This document shows, in pieces, positions 46,278 to 55,568 of a stretch of DNA of 64,000 nucleotides. How positions within the stretch are numbered: position 1 is the stretch's first letter; every line of letters starts with the position of its first letter. The stretch comes from Sporomusa silvacetica DSM 10669. Lineage in GTDB: Bacteria; Bacillota; Negativicutes; Sporomusales; Sporomusaceae. Below the pieces are notes generated by a model. That model saw only the letters and a program-made list of their open reading frames with translations. It ran no database searches and had not been told where the DNA came from. A program made the translations under genes and the position numbers. The stretch spans positions 1 through 64,000 of the forward strand of contig NZ_LSLK01000117.1 of the NCBI RefSeq assembly GCF_002257705.1, written 5' to 3'.

Positions 46278-46862
46278 ATGAAACAGATTGCTGGTAAATT
46301 GGTTAAAGTTATGGAAGCGTGCAGCACCATTAAAAAGAACGGAATCAATGACTTTCACCACTATAAATATGCTACTTCGGCTGACGTATTGGAAAAAGTC
46401 AATGCGTCCTTGGTAAAGCATAACATAGCATCCATCGTATTGCCGGAAGTAATAGCCAACAGTGACGTTATGAATAACAAAGGAAATATCGAGCATTTGG
46501 TGATCGTGAAAGTAAATATTACGCTAATTGATACGGACAGTGGGGAACAGATTGAATTGTCCGGTATTGGCAGTGGCCAGGATAGTGGTGATAAAGCTGT
46601 GATGAAAGCGCAGACAGCTGCTATTAAATATGCATATATGCTTAGTTTGGCTATTAGTACGAATGACGATCCGGAAGCAGATCGCAAGACAGATGAAGGC
46701 ATGTATGTGACAGATATGGAGAAAAGCCCAAGTGGTAGTGGCAACCTCATATGCAGTGACTGCGGAACCAAAATCACTGCTGGTATCATGAAAGTATCGA
46801 TGAATAGATTCGGTAGACAACTATGTATTAATTGCCAGAAAAAATTACAGGGGGTAGCATAA
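46278..46862 (+). CDS. ERF-family single-strand annealing protein
   Basis: 194 residues. The ERF-type core shows KNGINDFHHYKYATSADVLE and later DSGDKAVMKAQTAAIKYA, followed by a zinc ribbon (CSDCG...CINC). ERF proteins anneal complementary single strands for recombination. ATG 46278 follows GGAGGGAAG; the earlier frame start lacks a site. Partner of the Cas4-like exonuclease. Confidence 0.85.
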   Translation: MKQIAGKLVKVMEACSTIKKNGINDFHHYKYATSADVLEKVNASLVKHNIASIVLPEVIANSDVMNNKGNIEHLVIVKVNITLIDTDSGEQIELSGIGSGQDSGDKAVMKAQTAAIKYAYMLSLAISTNDDPEADRKTDEGMYVTDMEKSPSGSGNLICSDCGTKITAGIMKVSMNRFGRQLCINCQKKLQGVA

Positions 46863-46974
46863 ATTATGCGGATAGAAAAATAACCGTTCAGGAAATCGGC
46901 ATTATTTATGCCGATAGCGGCATTATCTATGCGACTTAGAGACGGTAATTTTATGTAATAATGACAATAGATAA

Positions 46975-47274
46975 ATGCTCTGGTTGGAGATGAGCGATAT
47001 TTTTACATTTAAGTATAAGCAAATCGGTAGAAAAGTGGCGTATTATCGTCGACTAAAAAATCTAACCCAGGAAGAACTGGCAAGACGAATTAATATTAGC
47101 GTAAGTTCTTTAGGCAAAATTGAGCGGGGAAAATACAACAACAATATTTCCCTTTCTATTTTGCTAGCCATTGCCGAAGGACTTAATATCGATCTTGCTA
47201 TGTTAGTTACGTTTGACGCCAGAGAAAAAACACTGGAATGGCAAATAACAGACCCTAACCAAAAGATAAACTAA
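46975..47274 (+). CDS. XRE-family transcriptional regulator
   Basis: 99 residues with a classic helix-turn-helix: KNLTQEELARRINISVSSLGKIERG, cut here at its ends, and LLAIAEGLNIDLAML. The start is uncertain (ATG 46975 or 46990; neither has a clear ribosome site). Possibly regulates the recombination operon or the secreted proteins that follow. Confidence 0.8.
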   Translation: MLWLEMSDIFTFKYKQIGRKVAYYRRLKNLTQEELARRINISVSSLGKIERGKYNNNISLSILLAIAEGLNIDLAMLVTFDAREKTLEWQITDPNQKIN

Positions 47275-47329
47275 AACAGTGATTGTTGTAGGCCGTGAAA
47301 GAAAAAATAAAAGACAGGAGCGTAACAAA

Positions 47330-47749
47330 ATGAAAAAATTAACAGGATTACTTATGGCGTTTTGTATTTTAATGTCGACAGCAAATGTGGCATGCGCAAT
47401 GTCCCAAAGTCAATTGGAAAACATCAGGCAAAACATGTCCAATGAATTAGCCAATACCGAAGAAGTATCTTATTATGACTTAGCAAACAATCCAGAGGCT
47501 TATGTCGATAAAACAGTTAAGTTCACGGGAACTCTTATTGGAACAGATGATCCAAGGTTCATGTTGCAAGATGGTGATGGTAATAGGTTTGTAGTAAATG
47601 TAGCAGCATTTTATAAATTAAATCTCAATACAGAATATCAAGTAAGCGCAATCTTTAGAAAGATGGTTATAACTTCAGATGGTAAGAATGTTGCTGTATT
47701 TACCTATGAAAAGGCGCATCTACCTTATCTCAGCGAGTACGGACTATAA
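47330..47749 (+). CDS. Secreted OB-fold-like protein
   Basis: 139 residues from ATG 47330 (AGGAGCG). Signal peptide of about 22 residues (MKKLTGLLMAFCILMSTANV) with a likely cut after ACA. The mature part shows YYDLANNPEAYVDKTVKFTG and FMLQDGDGNRFVVNV, the pattern of an OB-fold. Function unknown. Confidence 0.65.
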   Translation: MKKLTGLLMAFCILMSTANVACAMSQSQLENIRQNMSNELANTEEVSYYDLANNPEAYVDKTVKFTGTLIGTDDPRFMLQDGDGNRFVVNVAAFYKLNLNTEYQVSAIFRKMVITSDGKNVAVFTYEKAHLPYLSEYGL

Positions 47750-47813
47750 GGCGTTTTTGTTCTTTCTATTAAATAAGCATACAATTTACGGTTTATCAAG
47801 GAGGTTAATTATT

Positions 47814-48248
47814 ATGGCTAAAATATGCAAACAATGCAGTACGGAATTAGAGGCTAGCGCTAAATTATGTCCTAAGTGCGGAACAAATCAGGAACAAATA
47901 GGACAAGTGGTTCTGTCAAATCATACAGATATGGTTCCGACAGTTGAGGTGTTGAGGGAAAGCAGCTTTGTTGGCTGTTTATTAAGTTATAGGGTATTTG
48001 TAGATAACAAGGAAATCGGTAGGCTCAAAAATGGTGAAAAGAAGCGATTCCAACTTAAGCCGGGACTACATGAGATGTATATAAAGGTAAACTGGAGCTG
48101 GTTCTCTAGTCCGAAGGAATCTTTTTTATTGAAAGACTTCGTGAAATTTAGCTGTAAGCCCAAGGTCGGATTTTTTGGATCGGTTATTAAAATACCATAT
48201 TATTCGCTTTTTAAAAGGCACAAATTCGTTTCTTTGAAGGAGTCATAA
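47814..48248 (+). CDS. Zinc-ribbon protein with beta-sandwich domain
   Basis: 144 residues from ATG 47814 (AAGGAGG). N-terminal zinc ribbon CKQC..CPKCG (5-22), then a domain with YRVFVDNKEIGRLKNGEKK and LKPGLHEMYIKV resembling the small cytoplasmic beta-sandwich often fused to zinc ribbons. Not secreted. Function unknown. Confidence 0.6.
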   Translation: MAKICKQCSTELEASAKLCPKCGTNQEQIGQVVLSNHTDMVPTVEVLRESSFVGCLLSYRVFVDNKEIGRLKNGEKKRFQLKPGLHEMYIKVNWSWFSSPKESFLLKDFVKFSCKPKVGFFGSVIKIPYYSLFKRHKFVSLKES

Positions 48249-48292
48249 ATGTAGATGACTAATTTATTTAATAAGTGGATGGGGGAATTTCG

Positions 48293-48700
48293 TTGAAACT
48301 AATAAAAAGATTATTTTGTAGCTTGATGATTCTAATGGTGTTGTTGACAGTTTCTAATGTAACTTATGCAAAAGAAAAATCTGATATGGAAATTGCTCAA
48401 GAATTACTTTATGGTAAATGGGCAAAACCTAATTCTAGTTGGATTAAGTACGAGTTCAATGAAAATAATATCAAAATCCTAGATATACGTGAAGTCAATC
48501 CGATGGGAGAAAGCAAAATTAAAGTATCGATAAAAGCAAGTAATGGTAATTGGTCTACAAACGATATACTATGTTGGACTAGATTGGAAAACCAAAAGTA
48601 TCGTATGTATATTATTCGCAGAAACAATCTCGGTAATGAGGTCCAAGGCGAAGATTGTGGAGTAAATTATATGAAAGTATATTGGGAAGACCGAGACTGA
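48293..48700 (+). CDS. Small secreted hypothetical protein
   Basis: 135 residues from TTG 48293 after GGGGGAATT. N-terminal signal peptide (KRLFCSLMILMVLLTVSNVTYA) and a beta-rich mature part (LLYGKWAKPNSSWIKYEF). Not recognised; appears as cargo with the two preceding genes. Confidence 0.55.
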   Translation: MKLIKRLFCSLMILMVLLTVSNVTYAKEKSDMEIAQELLYGKWAKPNSSWIKYEFNENNIKILDIREVNPMGESKIKVSIKASNGNWSTNDILCWTRLENQKYRMYIIRRNNLGNEVQGEDCGVNYMKVYWEDRD

Positions 48701-48827
48701 AGCTAAAGGCCTAATGATGATTGAGACTTTATATTTACTTGAGTCGGGACTACATCAAATGTAATAAAGCGTAGCTATAACAGGTTAGTTAGTCCGAAAG
48801 AATATCGAAAAATTTCATAATACATAC

Positions 48828-48869
48828 AAAAAAGCCAACTAAGAATGAAAATTCCTAGTTGGCTTTTTT
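48828..48869 (+). terminator. Terminator after the secreted cargo genes
   Basis: AAAAAAGCCAACTA, a loop and TAGTTGGCTTTTTT form a long stem with T run. Confidence 0.88.
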
Positions 48870-48893
48870 ATTTGAACTTAAGGGGGGCCGGTT

Positions 48894-49295
48894 GTGAGTG
48901 GTACAGATTCGCTAAAAACCATACTGGCAGATTGCTTGAGGGAAACAAGCAATGGTTATACAGTAGATGCATTACTGAAGGAATTTCCAACAATGCAGGA
49001 GCTAATGAATGCAACCGAAGAAGAAATGATGCTGGTTAAAGGTATCGGAACGGTTAAAGCCAAGCAATTATCAGCAATCTTGCGTTTTGTTCACTGTGTA
49101 CAGTGCAATCAGGAGGGATAGCCGGGTAAAAATTCGCACGCCTAAAGATATATACGATTTGGTGGAGGAGAATTGGAATATCTTACTATAGAACAGTTTG
49201 TTGTAGTAGGTCTAAGTACTAAAAATCATGTGATTGTTCGGCATACGGTATCTATTGGTAGCTTATATGCAAGTATTGTGTGTGAATGTCGATGA
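48894..49295 (+). pseudogene. radC: Degraded second radC
   Basis: An intact frame from GTG 48894 (site GGGGGG) gives the helix-hairpin-helix half (KGIGTVKAKQLSAILRF) and stops at 49119-49121. The RadC sequence continues as VKIRTPKDIYDLVEE (49127 on) and, after a frameshift, as EYLTIEQFVVVGLSTKNHV, ending before the HNHPSGD metal site. At least one stop, one frameshift and a C-terminal deletion. Confidence 0.8.
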
Positions 49296-49604
49296 ATTTC
49301 TTTACCACTTGATACTGAATTAGTTTACCAGTAGTGATATTGAAAAAGTTTACCACTTAGCCCCTAAATATAGGGAAATACTGATTAAGCAGAATTTCCC
49401 TGTATTTAACCTTGATTGGAATACTCTGCTCGGTAAGGATGCTCAGAGTTCATGTTTAATACATGAGATCTAAAGGAAGCGTATGATATTTTGTGTAAAT
49501 GATTTTGGTGAAAAGCACATTAATAGCTTACTTAGCTTCTGCTGTTAGTCAGCAAATTACCGTCTTAATATATCCATAGTCTGCTAACAGTTTCCGATTC
49601 TAAT
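49296..49604. other. Gene-free right edge of the island
   Basis: TTTACCAC occurs at 49301 and 49350 and TTTACCAG at 49323, and a 14-bp inverted repeat forms a hairpin at 49366-49407 (AAATATAGGGAAAT / ATTTCCCTGTATTT). The repeated TTTACCA words could be remains of an insertion-sequence end; this is weak. Confidence 0.35.
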
Positions 49605-50054
49605 TCAAGGCTGTCCATCATTTTGTTGCGCGGGAACCGCCGCCTTTATCTGACCACGAATAAAGTAGCTACCCTGTGCCTTGACGAGAAGCCGTTGCCG
49701 TTTATCCCGAATTTCAGCTTCTGTAATTATAGTATCTTTTCCTTTGTGGATAATCCGTCCTGATGCGGTAAGCATATTTCCCTTTTTTGAATTTGTGATG
49801 AATCTTATATTAATATCACTTGTGACAACTAGATTGCCGGTAGTTAAGCCAGCGATTCCCATGACTGAATCAACCAAAGTGAATAATGAACCCCCATGAA
49901 CAAAGCCGTAAACATTGGTATGTATCTCGCTGGCTATCGGCATAGTTAAAGTAACTTCGCCAACATCAAGGGCAGATATATGAATATCCATCATTGATGA
50001 CAGTGGGTTGTCCTTAAAAATTTCTTCGATTCGATTCTTCAACCATATTTCCAT
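49605..50054 (-). CDS. PaaI-type hotdog-fold thioesterase
   Basis: 149 residues. The hotdog helix GFVHGGSLFTLVDSVMGIA (about 50-68) with HGG and Asp, then VTSDINIRFITNSKKG, matches the PaaI/4HBT family that hydrolyses acyl-CoA thioesters. Start ATG 50054 after GGGGGTATC. It is chromosomal, facing the IS. Confidence 0.85.
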   Translation of the reverse strand: MEIWLKNRIEEIFKDNPLSSMMDIHISALDVGEVTLTMPIASEIHTNVYGFVHGGSLFTLVDSVMGIAGLTTGNLVVTSDINIRFITNSKKGNMLTASGRIIHKGKDTIITEAEIRDKRQRLLVKAQGSYFIRGQIKAAVPAQQNDGQP

Positions 50055-50172
50055 AAGATACCCCCAGAACTAGAGTCTTTGCTATCATATACATTATACC
50101 ACAACAAATGGAGCTTCCTGTCGATTATAATAATGATCGAAGGACGCCAAAGACGATATACAAAGAAATCGG

Positions 50173-50995
50173 GGTTCTGGTGCAAAAATAAAAACAGTGA
50201 TACAATAATCCCCGGAATTTATAAAAGTGAGGCAATTTTATTGGCACAGAATCTATTCAAGTGGAAACATTTCGAGTCTGAAATTATAATGGTCTGCGTC
50301 CGCTGGTATCTTAAGTATCCACTCAGTTACAGAATGCTGGTTGAGATGATGCATGAGAGAGGATTGAAGATCACCCACACAACCATTATGAGATGGGTTC
50401 ATCAATATTCGCCAATAATAGATGAAAGAATTAGAAAACACCTTAAGCCAACGAATGATTCTTGGAGAACGGATGAAACATATCTTAAAATTAGGGGCAA
50501 TAATGCATACCTCTAGCGAGCGGTTGATTCTAAGGGAAATACCATCGATTTTTATGTATCTGAACAGCGTGATAAAGACGCAGCGAAGAAGTTCTTCAAA
50601 AAGGCTCTACAAGCCATACATAATCAGCAACCAAGGGTAATAACGACTGACAAGTATGCTGCAACTGAGATTGCTATTCATGAAATGATTTATAGTGGAA
50701 CTCTTTCAGTCGAAACAATACTCCGGAAAGTAAAATACTTAAATAACATTATTGAGCAGGACCATCGGTTTATTAAACGAAAAGTCAAACCTATGCTAGG
50801 ATTTGACAGCTTTAAGACTGCCGAGAAAACAATTTGTGGTATTGAAATTATGCATATGATTAGAAAGGGACAGATTGAAGAAATTCAATGTGTCCTTTCT
50901 GAGGTTGAATTTATAAACAAGGTTATGGGTATCGCGGCTTGATATTCTAGTAAAAGATGGGATCTTTATTTTTGTATAATTTTCGCACCAGAACC
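50173..50995 (+). mobile_element. IS6-family insertion sequence
   Basis: Inverted ends GGTTCTGGTGCAAAAAT (from 50173) and ATTTTCGCACCAGAACC (to 50995) bound an 823-base element carrying an IS6/IS240-type transposase. No 8-base target duplication is seen (GAAATCGG left, GGATTAAT right), which suggests rearrangement after insertion. Confidence 0.85.
50241..50942 (+). pseudogene. IS6-family transposase with an internal stop
   Basis: One frame from TTG 50241 covers the whole protein (LFKWKHFESEIIMVCVRWY, SYRMLVEMMHERGL, DETYLKI, TTDKYAATEIAI, IIEQDHRFIKRKVKP), with catalytic Asp, Asp and Glu all present. A TAG at 50514-50516, where relatives have Tyr after GNNAYL, interrupts it, so the transposase is inactive unless read through. 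Confidence 0.85.
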
Positions 50996-51413
50996 GGATT
51001 AATAACCTGCCCGCGAAGGGCAGGTTATTTCCGTTAGTCATTATTATCGCTATTGAAGACTCTGTAGTATAATAAACTTACCGTGAAAGATATAGCAAAT
51101 CAAACTAACACTATAGCACATGAGGTAGTAGACTAACCTTATTAGGTAAACGGAATATTTGTAAAAAATTTAAAACATTCAGTAAAAAATGAAAAAAGAG
51201 AGGAGTTTAGATAAAAGCAGCGAATACAATATTCTTAAAAGGGAAAATCCCTAATAGTATATTGATCTGAGGCGTTAGTTGACTGTGCAAAGAGTGTTGT
51301 TTTTATTGTGAGGTGAGGCCGAAATCGACATGTATATTTATGAACAAAAAATGAAATTGAATCCCGAATAATGGGATTAAAAATGTAACCTTGTGCTGAA
51401 TGGAGGATTTAAT
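50996..51413 (+). promoter_or_regulatory. Leader region of the chemoreceptor gene with conserved motif
   Basis: No gene. At 51306-51378 lies a motif of ordered blocks: GTGAGGTGAGGCC, ATGTATAT and the hairpin AATCCC-GAATAAT-GGGATT. The same blocks recur at 56670-56744 before the oxidoreductase operon. The rest of the region holds a GGGAAAATCCC hairpin (about 51240) and no other clear signal. Confidence 0.5.
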
Positions 51414-53138
51414 ATGAATCTCAAAATAAGTAGTAAAATAGCGGGAGCCCTTGCAATCTTGATCGTCATGATAATAGTGACGGGGGTTAGTTCTTTCTTT
51501 AACTCACAGAATTTTTTAGGAAATGTTAAAGATATTATCGCGAGTTACAATAGGAGTATCACTGCTTCTCAAATCGAAAATGAATTAACAGCTGCTGTGT
51601 TGGAGATGAGGCGATATTTTACAGAACCGAATGAGCAATATAAAATGAGCTATGAACAAAGAATGGCTAAAGTTATTGACATGGAGAATCAGCTTCTTCA
51701 GCTTTCTAGTGTGGAAAATAAGCCAGAAATCGAAAAATTGCTCGATGATACAAAAAGATATAACGATAGAATGTTAAATGGGCTAGTACCCCTCTTGAAA
51801 GAACAGGCGAAAGTAGAAATCACTCAGCAGTCGAAAGGTGAATTAATTAAGCAAATAAGTGTAATTGCAAAGGAACTTACCCAACTAATGCAATCAAATC
51901 AACAAATTATTCGGCATCTAGTGGAACAAGAATCACAGTCGGTCTTCCAAAAGGTATCTGAAGCTGAACGCAGTTCTAGTCAATCGGCAAGTAAATCTAT
52001 CATTTTAATAGTAGTTTCAGCAAGCGTAGGGGTAATTTCGACTCTGATTCTTCGTCGAACTATTACTAAGCCAGTAGTAGCTCTAGTGAAAGAAATGAAC
52101 GATATCGCAACTGGCAATCTAAGCATTACAAAAAATACTATTTTACAGAGAAGTGATGAATTCGGTGAATTATATATTGCGTTGCAAAAATCGAAGGACG
52201 GGGTAAGAGATCTAATCCAGATTGTTCGAATGCAGGCGGAACAGATGTCTGCAGCATCGGAGGAACTAAATGCTAGCACCGAGCAATCGGCGCAAGTGTC
52301 AAATCAAGTAGCTACATCCATTGAACAAGTAGCTAGCGGTGCGTACAAGCAAGTTAATGCTGTAAATAAAACGTCTTGCGTAGTAGAAAGAATGTCGGCA
52401 AGTATTCAAAAAGTAGCTAAAAATACTAGTCTTGTGACTGAAAAAACAGAGTGTGCAACCGTTACGGCAACAAAGGGTAGTAAATCTGTTGAGCAGGCTG
52501 TAACCCAAATGACTAAGATTGAGAAGACTGTTAATAATTCTGCTAATGTAGTTGCTAATCTGGGAGGGCGATCTAAAGAAATTGGGCAAATTGTCGACAC
52601 TATATCAGGAATCGCAGGACAGACAAATCTATTAGCGCTAAATGCTGCCATTGAGGCTGCTAGAGCAGGGGAACAAGGGCGGGGCTTTGCTGTGGTAGCG
52701 GAAGAAGTCCGCAAGTTGGCAGAACAATCACAGGATGCGGCCAAACAGATAGCGCTGTTAATCAGTGAAATCCAAGAAGATACAAATATAGCGGTCATTG
52801 CAATGAAGGAAGGTACGCAGGAGGTGGCCTTCGGGACGGAGGTTGTCAATACTGCGGGTCATGCATTTGGGGAAATTGCGGCCTTAGTAATCCAAGTAGA
52901 TGAGCAAGTGAAAGAGATTTCAGCTTCCATTCAGCAAATGGAAAATGGGAGTGAACAAATTGAATTATCTGTAAAAGAGGTGGATGACCTTAGTAAAGTA
53001 GCTGCAGAGCAAGCACAGACTATATCGGCGGCTACAGAGGAACAATCAGCATCTATGGAGGAAATCGAATCATCTAGTCGGGGGCTAGCCAAAATGTCAC
53101 AAGAACTCCAGGAAGCTATTACTAGTTTTAGACTTTAG
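51414..53138 (+). CDS. Methyl-accepting chemotaxis protein
   Basis: 574 residues from ATG 51414 (GGAGGATTT). First membrane segment about 10-30, a four-helix-bundle-type extracellular domain (about 35-190), second membrane segment about 200-220, HAMP (about 222-275) and a cytoplasmic signalling domain with the hairpin tip GIAGQTNLLALNAAIEAARA and EEVRKLAEQSQDAA. It relays ligand binding to CheA/CheW. Its neighbours suggest it may detect substrates of the downstream catabolic genes; the ligand is unknown. Confidence 0.93.
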   Translation: MNLKISSKIAGALAILIVMIIVTGVSSFFNSQNFLGNVKDIIASYNRSITASQIENELTAAVLEMRRYFTEPNEQYKMSYEQRMAKVIDMENQLLQLSSVENKPEIEKLLDDTKRYNDRMLNGLVPLLKEQAKVEITQQSKGELIKQISVIAKELTQLMQSNQQIIRHLVEQESQSVFQKVSEAERSSSQSASKSIILIVVSASVGVISTLILRRTITKPVVALVKEMNDIATGNLSITKNTILQRSDEFGELYIALQKSKDGVRDLIQIVRMQAEQMSAASEELNASTEQSAQVSNQVATSIEQVASGAYKQVNAVNKTSCVVERMSASIQKVAKNTSLVTEKTECATVTATKGSKSVEQAVTQMTKIEKTVNNSANVVANLGGRSKEIGQIVDTISGIAGQTNLLALNAAIEAARAGEQGRGFAVVAEEVRKLAEQSQDAAKQIALLISEIQEDTNIAVIAMKEGTQEVAFGTEVVNTAGHAFGEIAALVIQVDEQVKEISASIQQMENGSEQIELSVKEVDDLSKVAAEQAQTISAATEEQSASMEEIESSSRGLAKMSQELQEAITSFRL

Positions 53139-53466
53139 TGGCATAAGGATTCATCAACGCAGTAGACGCTAATATAAAGCTACATTGATAAATTCCCAAA
53201 GAGAAGCAGTTTATTTGGCAACACTGCACAGCGAAATGCAATACAGTTCTACTAGTGGATTAATCTAAATCAGGATAAAATTATATAATCAAATTGATGA
53301 GAGAGAGTATCTATGGTTTGCAGGTGGACCCAAATGAGTTAATAAGAAAAATAGGTGAATAGCCTTATCTTGCTGGCTAGAAACTATACTCAAGTGCACT
53401 GGAAGATTTCTTATTATGACAAGCATATTATGAAAAAAATCAAAGGATGGAAAGGATGGGGAAAAA
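53139..53466. other. Intergenic region before the Lrp-type regulator
   Basis: No gene. AT-rich with a possible -10 (TATAAT at about 53283). No clear operator found. Confidence 0.35.
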
Positions 53467-53946
53467 GTGAAGAAGCATCTTAATGCCGGACCATTAAGAG
53501 AACTAGATGAAATTGATCGACAAATATGTAGTATTCTATCAACTGATAGTCGCACAAGTTATTCAGACATTGCCCGACAAGTACACCTTTCGAGAATGAG
53601 TGTGCGGGAGAGAATCACTAATCTGCAGAAGAATGGAATTATTGAACGATTTACAATACGGATCAATGCACGTAAGACAGGAGCACCGTTGGCAGTATTT
53701 CTACTGATTAAAGCAGATTCCAGGAAAGTTGAAAGTGTAGCTGAGGCAGTTGCAAAGCACCCCAAAGTTGATAGTATATATGCAACTACAGGAACAAATG
53801 CGCTACACGTTCACGCTTTTCTTTGTGACAGTCAAGAGATGGAGGATTTTATTCACAAGGATTTGTATACAATTGACGGAGTGATTGAGATACAATCCAA
53901 CATCATGATTAAGAGGTACAAAAGTGATAGATTATTGTTAGTATGA
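53467..53946 (+). CDS. Lrp/AsnC-family transcriptional regulator
   Basis: 159 residues. Winged helix (LDEIDRQICSILSTDSRTSYSDIARQ cut here, then HLSRMSVRERITNLQKNGII) at about 13-62 and an Lrp/RAM ligand-binding domain (about 70-150; GAPLAVFLLIKADSRKVESV, cut). Such regulators respond to amino acids or 2-oxoacids. GTG 53467 after GGATGGGG. It probably controls the following hydrolase/oxidoreductase genes. Confidence 0.88.
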   Translation: MKKHLNAGPLRELDEIDRQICSILSTDSRTSYSDIARQVHLSRMSVRERITNLQKNGIIERFTIRINARKTGAPLAVFLLIKADSRKVESVAEAVAKHPKVDSIYATTGTNALHVHAFLCDSQEMEDFIHKDLYTIDGVIEIQSNIMIKRYKSDRLLLV

Positions 53947-53947
53947 A

Positions 53948-53990
53948 AGATGACCTTGCAGACATGGTTAGTGCTGCAAGGTCATCTTTT
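53948..53990 (+). terminator. Terminator after the Lrp-type gene
   Basis: GATGACCTTGCAG and CTGCAAGGTCATC form a perfect 13-bp stem around a 12-base loop, followed by TTTT. Confidence 0.9.
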
Positions 53991-54459
53991 TACTATATAA
54001 CTTCATTATGTATTGATCTATGCCTTACGTTTGAGTGGGGCCATAAGGTGCGTAGATTCTAAAGATTATTGTTAATTTTCAAAAAACAACATAAATTGCA
54101 TGCGTTTTGTTCTGTTAAAGTCAAAAAAATGCTCATAAGTACTATTTTAGGCCTGACAAATCATGCGATTTGCCGGAGGTTAAACGTGCTATCAAGGTGA
54201 ATAAATATATATCATAAAGATTGAGAAAAACGTGTGGAAGTGCAGGCTTTTTGCCTATTGAAATGGGGAAAGTGGTTCTTCTAAAACCTCAGTATATAGT
54301 TAAGTTAATTATTGGCCGAAAATATTGAGAATATTGAGATGAATGCAAAGGTTCTTTATTTTTACAATTTACAACAGTACTTGATAAGTCTTATTGGGTA
54401 AACAGATCTAGTATAAGGATGTCCTTTGCTATATCTACAATAATAAGGAGGATTTTAGT
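53991..54459. other. Control region of the nitrilase genes
   Basis: No gene in 469 bases. Contains a hairpin-like GCAGGCTTTTTGCC (about 54242) and AATATTGAGAATATTGAG direct repeats at about 54322-54339. A promoter is expected here; none could be assigned. Confidence 0.4.
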
Positions 54460-55455
54460 ATGGAAAAAACATTCCCTAAATTCAAAGCAGCTGCCGTTCA
54501 AGCTGCTCCGGTTTTTTTGGACTTGGGTGCCACTGTGGAAAAAACCTGTACTATTATTGAAGAGGCTGCTGGCAATGGAGCTCAATTGGTAGCCTTTCCT
54601 GAGGCGTTTATTCCTGGATATCCATGGTGGATTTGGTTAGGAGATCCTGTGTATGGGATGCCTTTTTACGGAAGACTTTACAAGAATGCCGTTGAAATTC
54701 CAGGTCCGGCGGTAAGAAAGATTAGCGAGGCTGCGAAGAAGACTGGAACATATGTATCTGTTTCGGCAACTGAACTAGAGGGCGGTTCTTTGTATTTGAC
54801 TCAATTATGGTTTAATCCTAACGGGGATTTAATGGGGAAACATCGAAAAATGAAACCGTCTAGTGCAGAAAGATATATTTGGGGCGATGGAAACGGCAGT
54901 ATGATGCCTGTTTTTGATACAAAAATAGGCAGGCTGGGTGGATTGGAGTGTGCCGAGCACGTAAATCCATTGAATGTTATTGCCATGAATTCGCTTAATG
55001 AGCAGGTACACGTTGCTGCTTGGCCGGCATTTAAGTGTGATATTGGTCCGCTGTTTGGGGAAGAGGTTAATGTCATAGTTACCAAAAATTATGCTATTGC
55101 AACTCAAACGTTTACTTTAATGGCTACGCAAATTATTTCGGATGAAATGATCAATATAATGTGCATCAATGATGAGCAGAAAGCGAGACTGCATCAAGGT
55201 GGGGGATGTGCTCAAATTATATCACCTGCCGGTGCGGTAATCAGTAATTTGGTGCCTGATAATCAAGAAGGCATCGTGTATGCGGATATTGATTTAGAAA
55301 TGATTATGTTTTTCAAATATGCATACGATTTTGCTGGGCAATATTCGAATCCATCACTTAGTCTTAATTTCAACCAAAATCCTCAATCTCCAGTACGAAA
55401 AATAGGAAAAGCAAATGATTTGAGCCTGTCTTACAATCAACTTCAAGATGAATGA
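54460..55455 (+). CDS. Nitrilase-superfamily hydrolase with altered active-site motif
   Basis: 331 residues, the size of true nitrilases. The catalytic triad is Glu48 (AFPEAFIPGYP), Lys130 (HRKMKP) and Cys164 in GGLECAEHVNPL. Nitrilases normally have CWEH at the last; the Trp is Ala here, so the substrate pocket beside the nucleophile is enlarged. The length and the PGYPWWIWLG block favour a nitrilase or cyanide-hydratase-like branch over an amidase. The start ATG follows AAGGAGG. Followed by a second hydrolase and a 2-oxoacid oxidoreductase. Confidence 0.82.
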   Translation: MEKTFPKFKAAAVQAAPVFLDLGATVEKTCTIIEEAAGNGAQLVAFPEAFIPGYPWWIWLGDPVYGMPFYGRLYKNAVEIPGPAVRKISEAAKKTGTYVSVSATELEGGSLYLTQLWFNPNGDLMGKHRKMKPSSAERYIWGDGNGSMMPVFDTKIGRLGGLECAEHVNPLNVIAMNSLNEQVHVAAWPAFKCDIGPLFGEEVNVIVTKNYAIATQTFTLMATQIISDEMINIMCINDEQKARLHQGGGCAQIISPAGAVISNLVPDNQEGIVYADIDLEMIMFFKYAYDFAGQYSNPSLSLNFNQNPQSPVRKIGKANDLSLSYNQLQDE

Positions 55456-55568
55456 AATAGGTTGAACCCCTCGTCTAACATGAGGTTCAACAGAGGTATT
55501 AGTAGATGACAAAGAAATGGGATTATCTGTACGTTATCATGAGTAATAGATTGTAAGGTGATTTTTAA

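Larger units (their letters stand above)
25433..49295. mobile_element. Second, composite accessory island
   Basis: A run of mobile and defence genes: HTH, type I RM, broken integrase, excisionase, relaxase, MobC-like protein, helicase, RadC, Gabija, recombination functions and a decayed radC. I found no paired attachment site, so the boundaries are only the first and last mobile-type genes. Several integrations may be nested; the integrase orientation suggests one element begins near 32160-32320 and runs rightward. Confidence 0.5.

Noticed and set aside
50165..51003. Target-site duplication of the IS6 element
   Set aside because: The 8 bases on each side (GAAATCGG and GGATTAAT) do not match.
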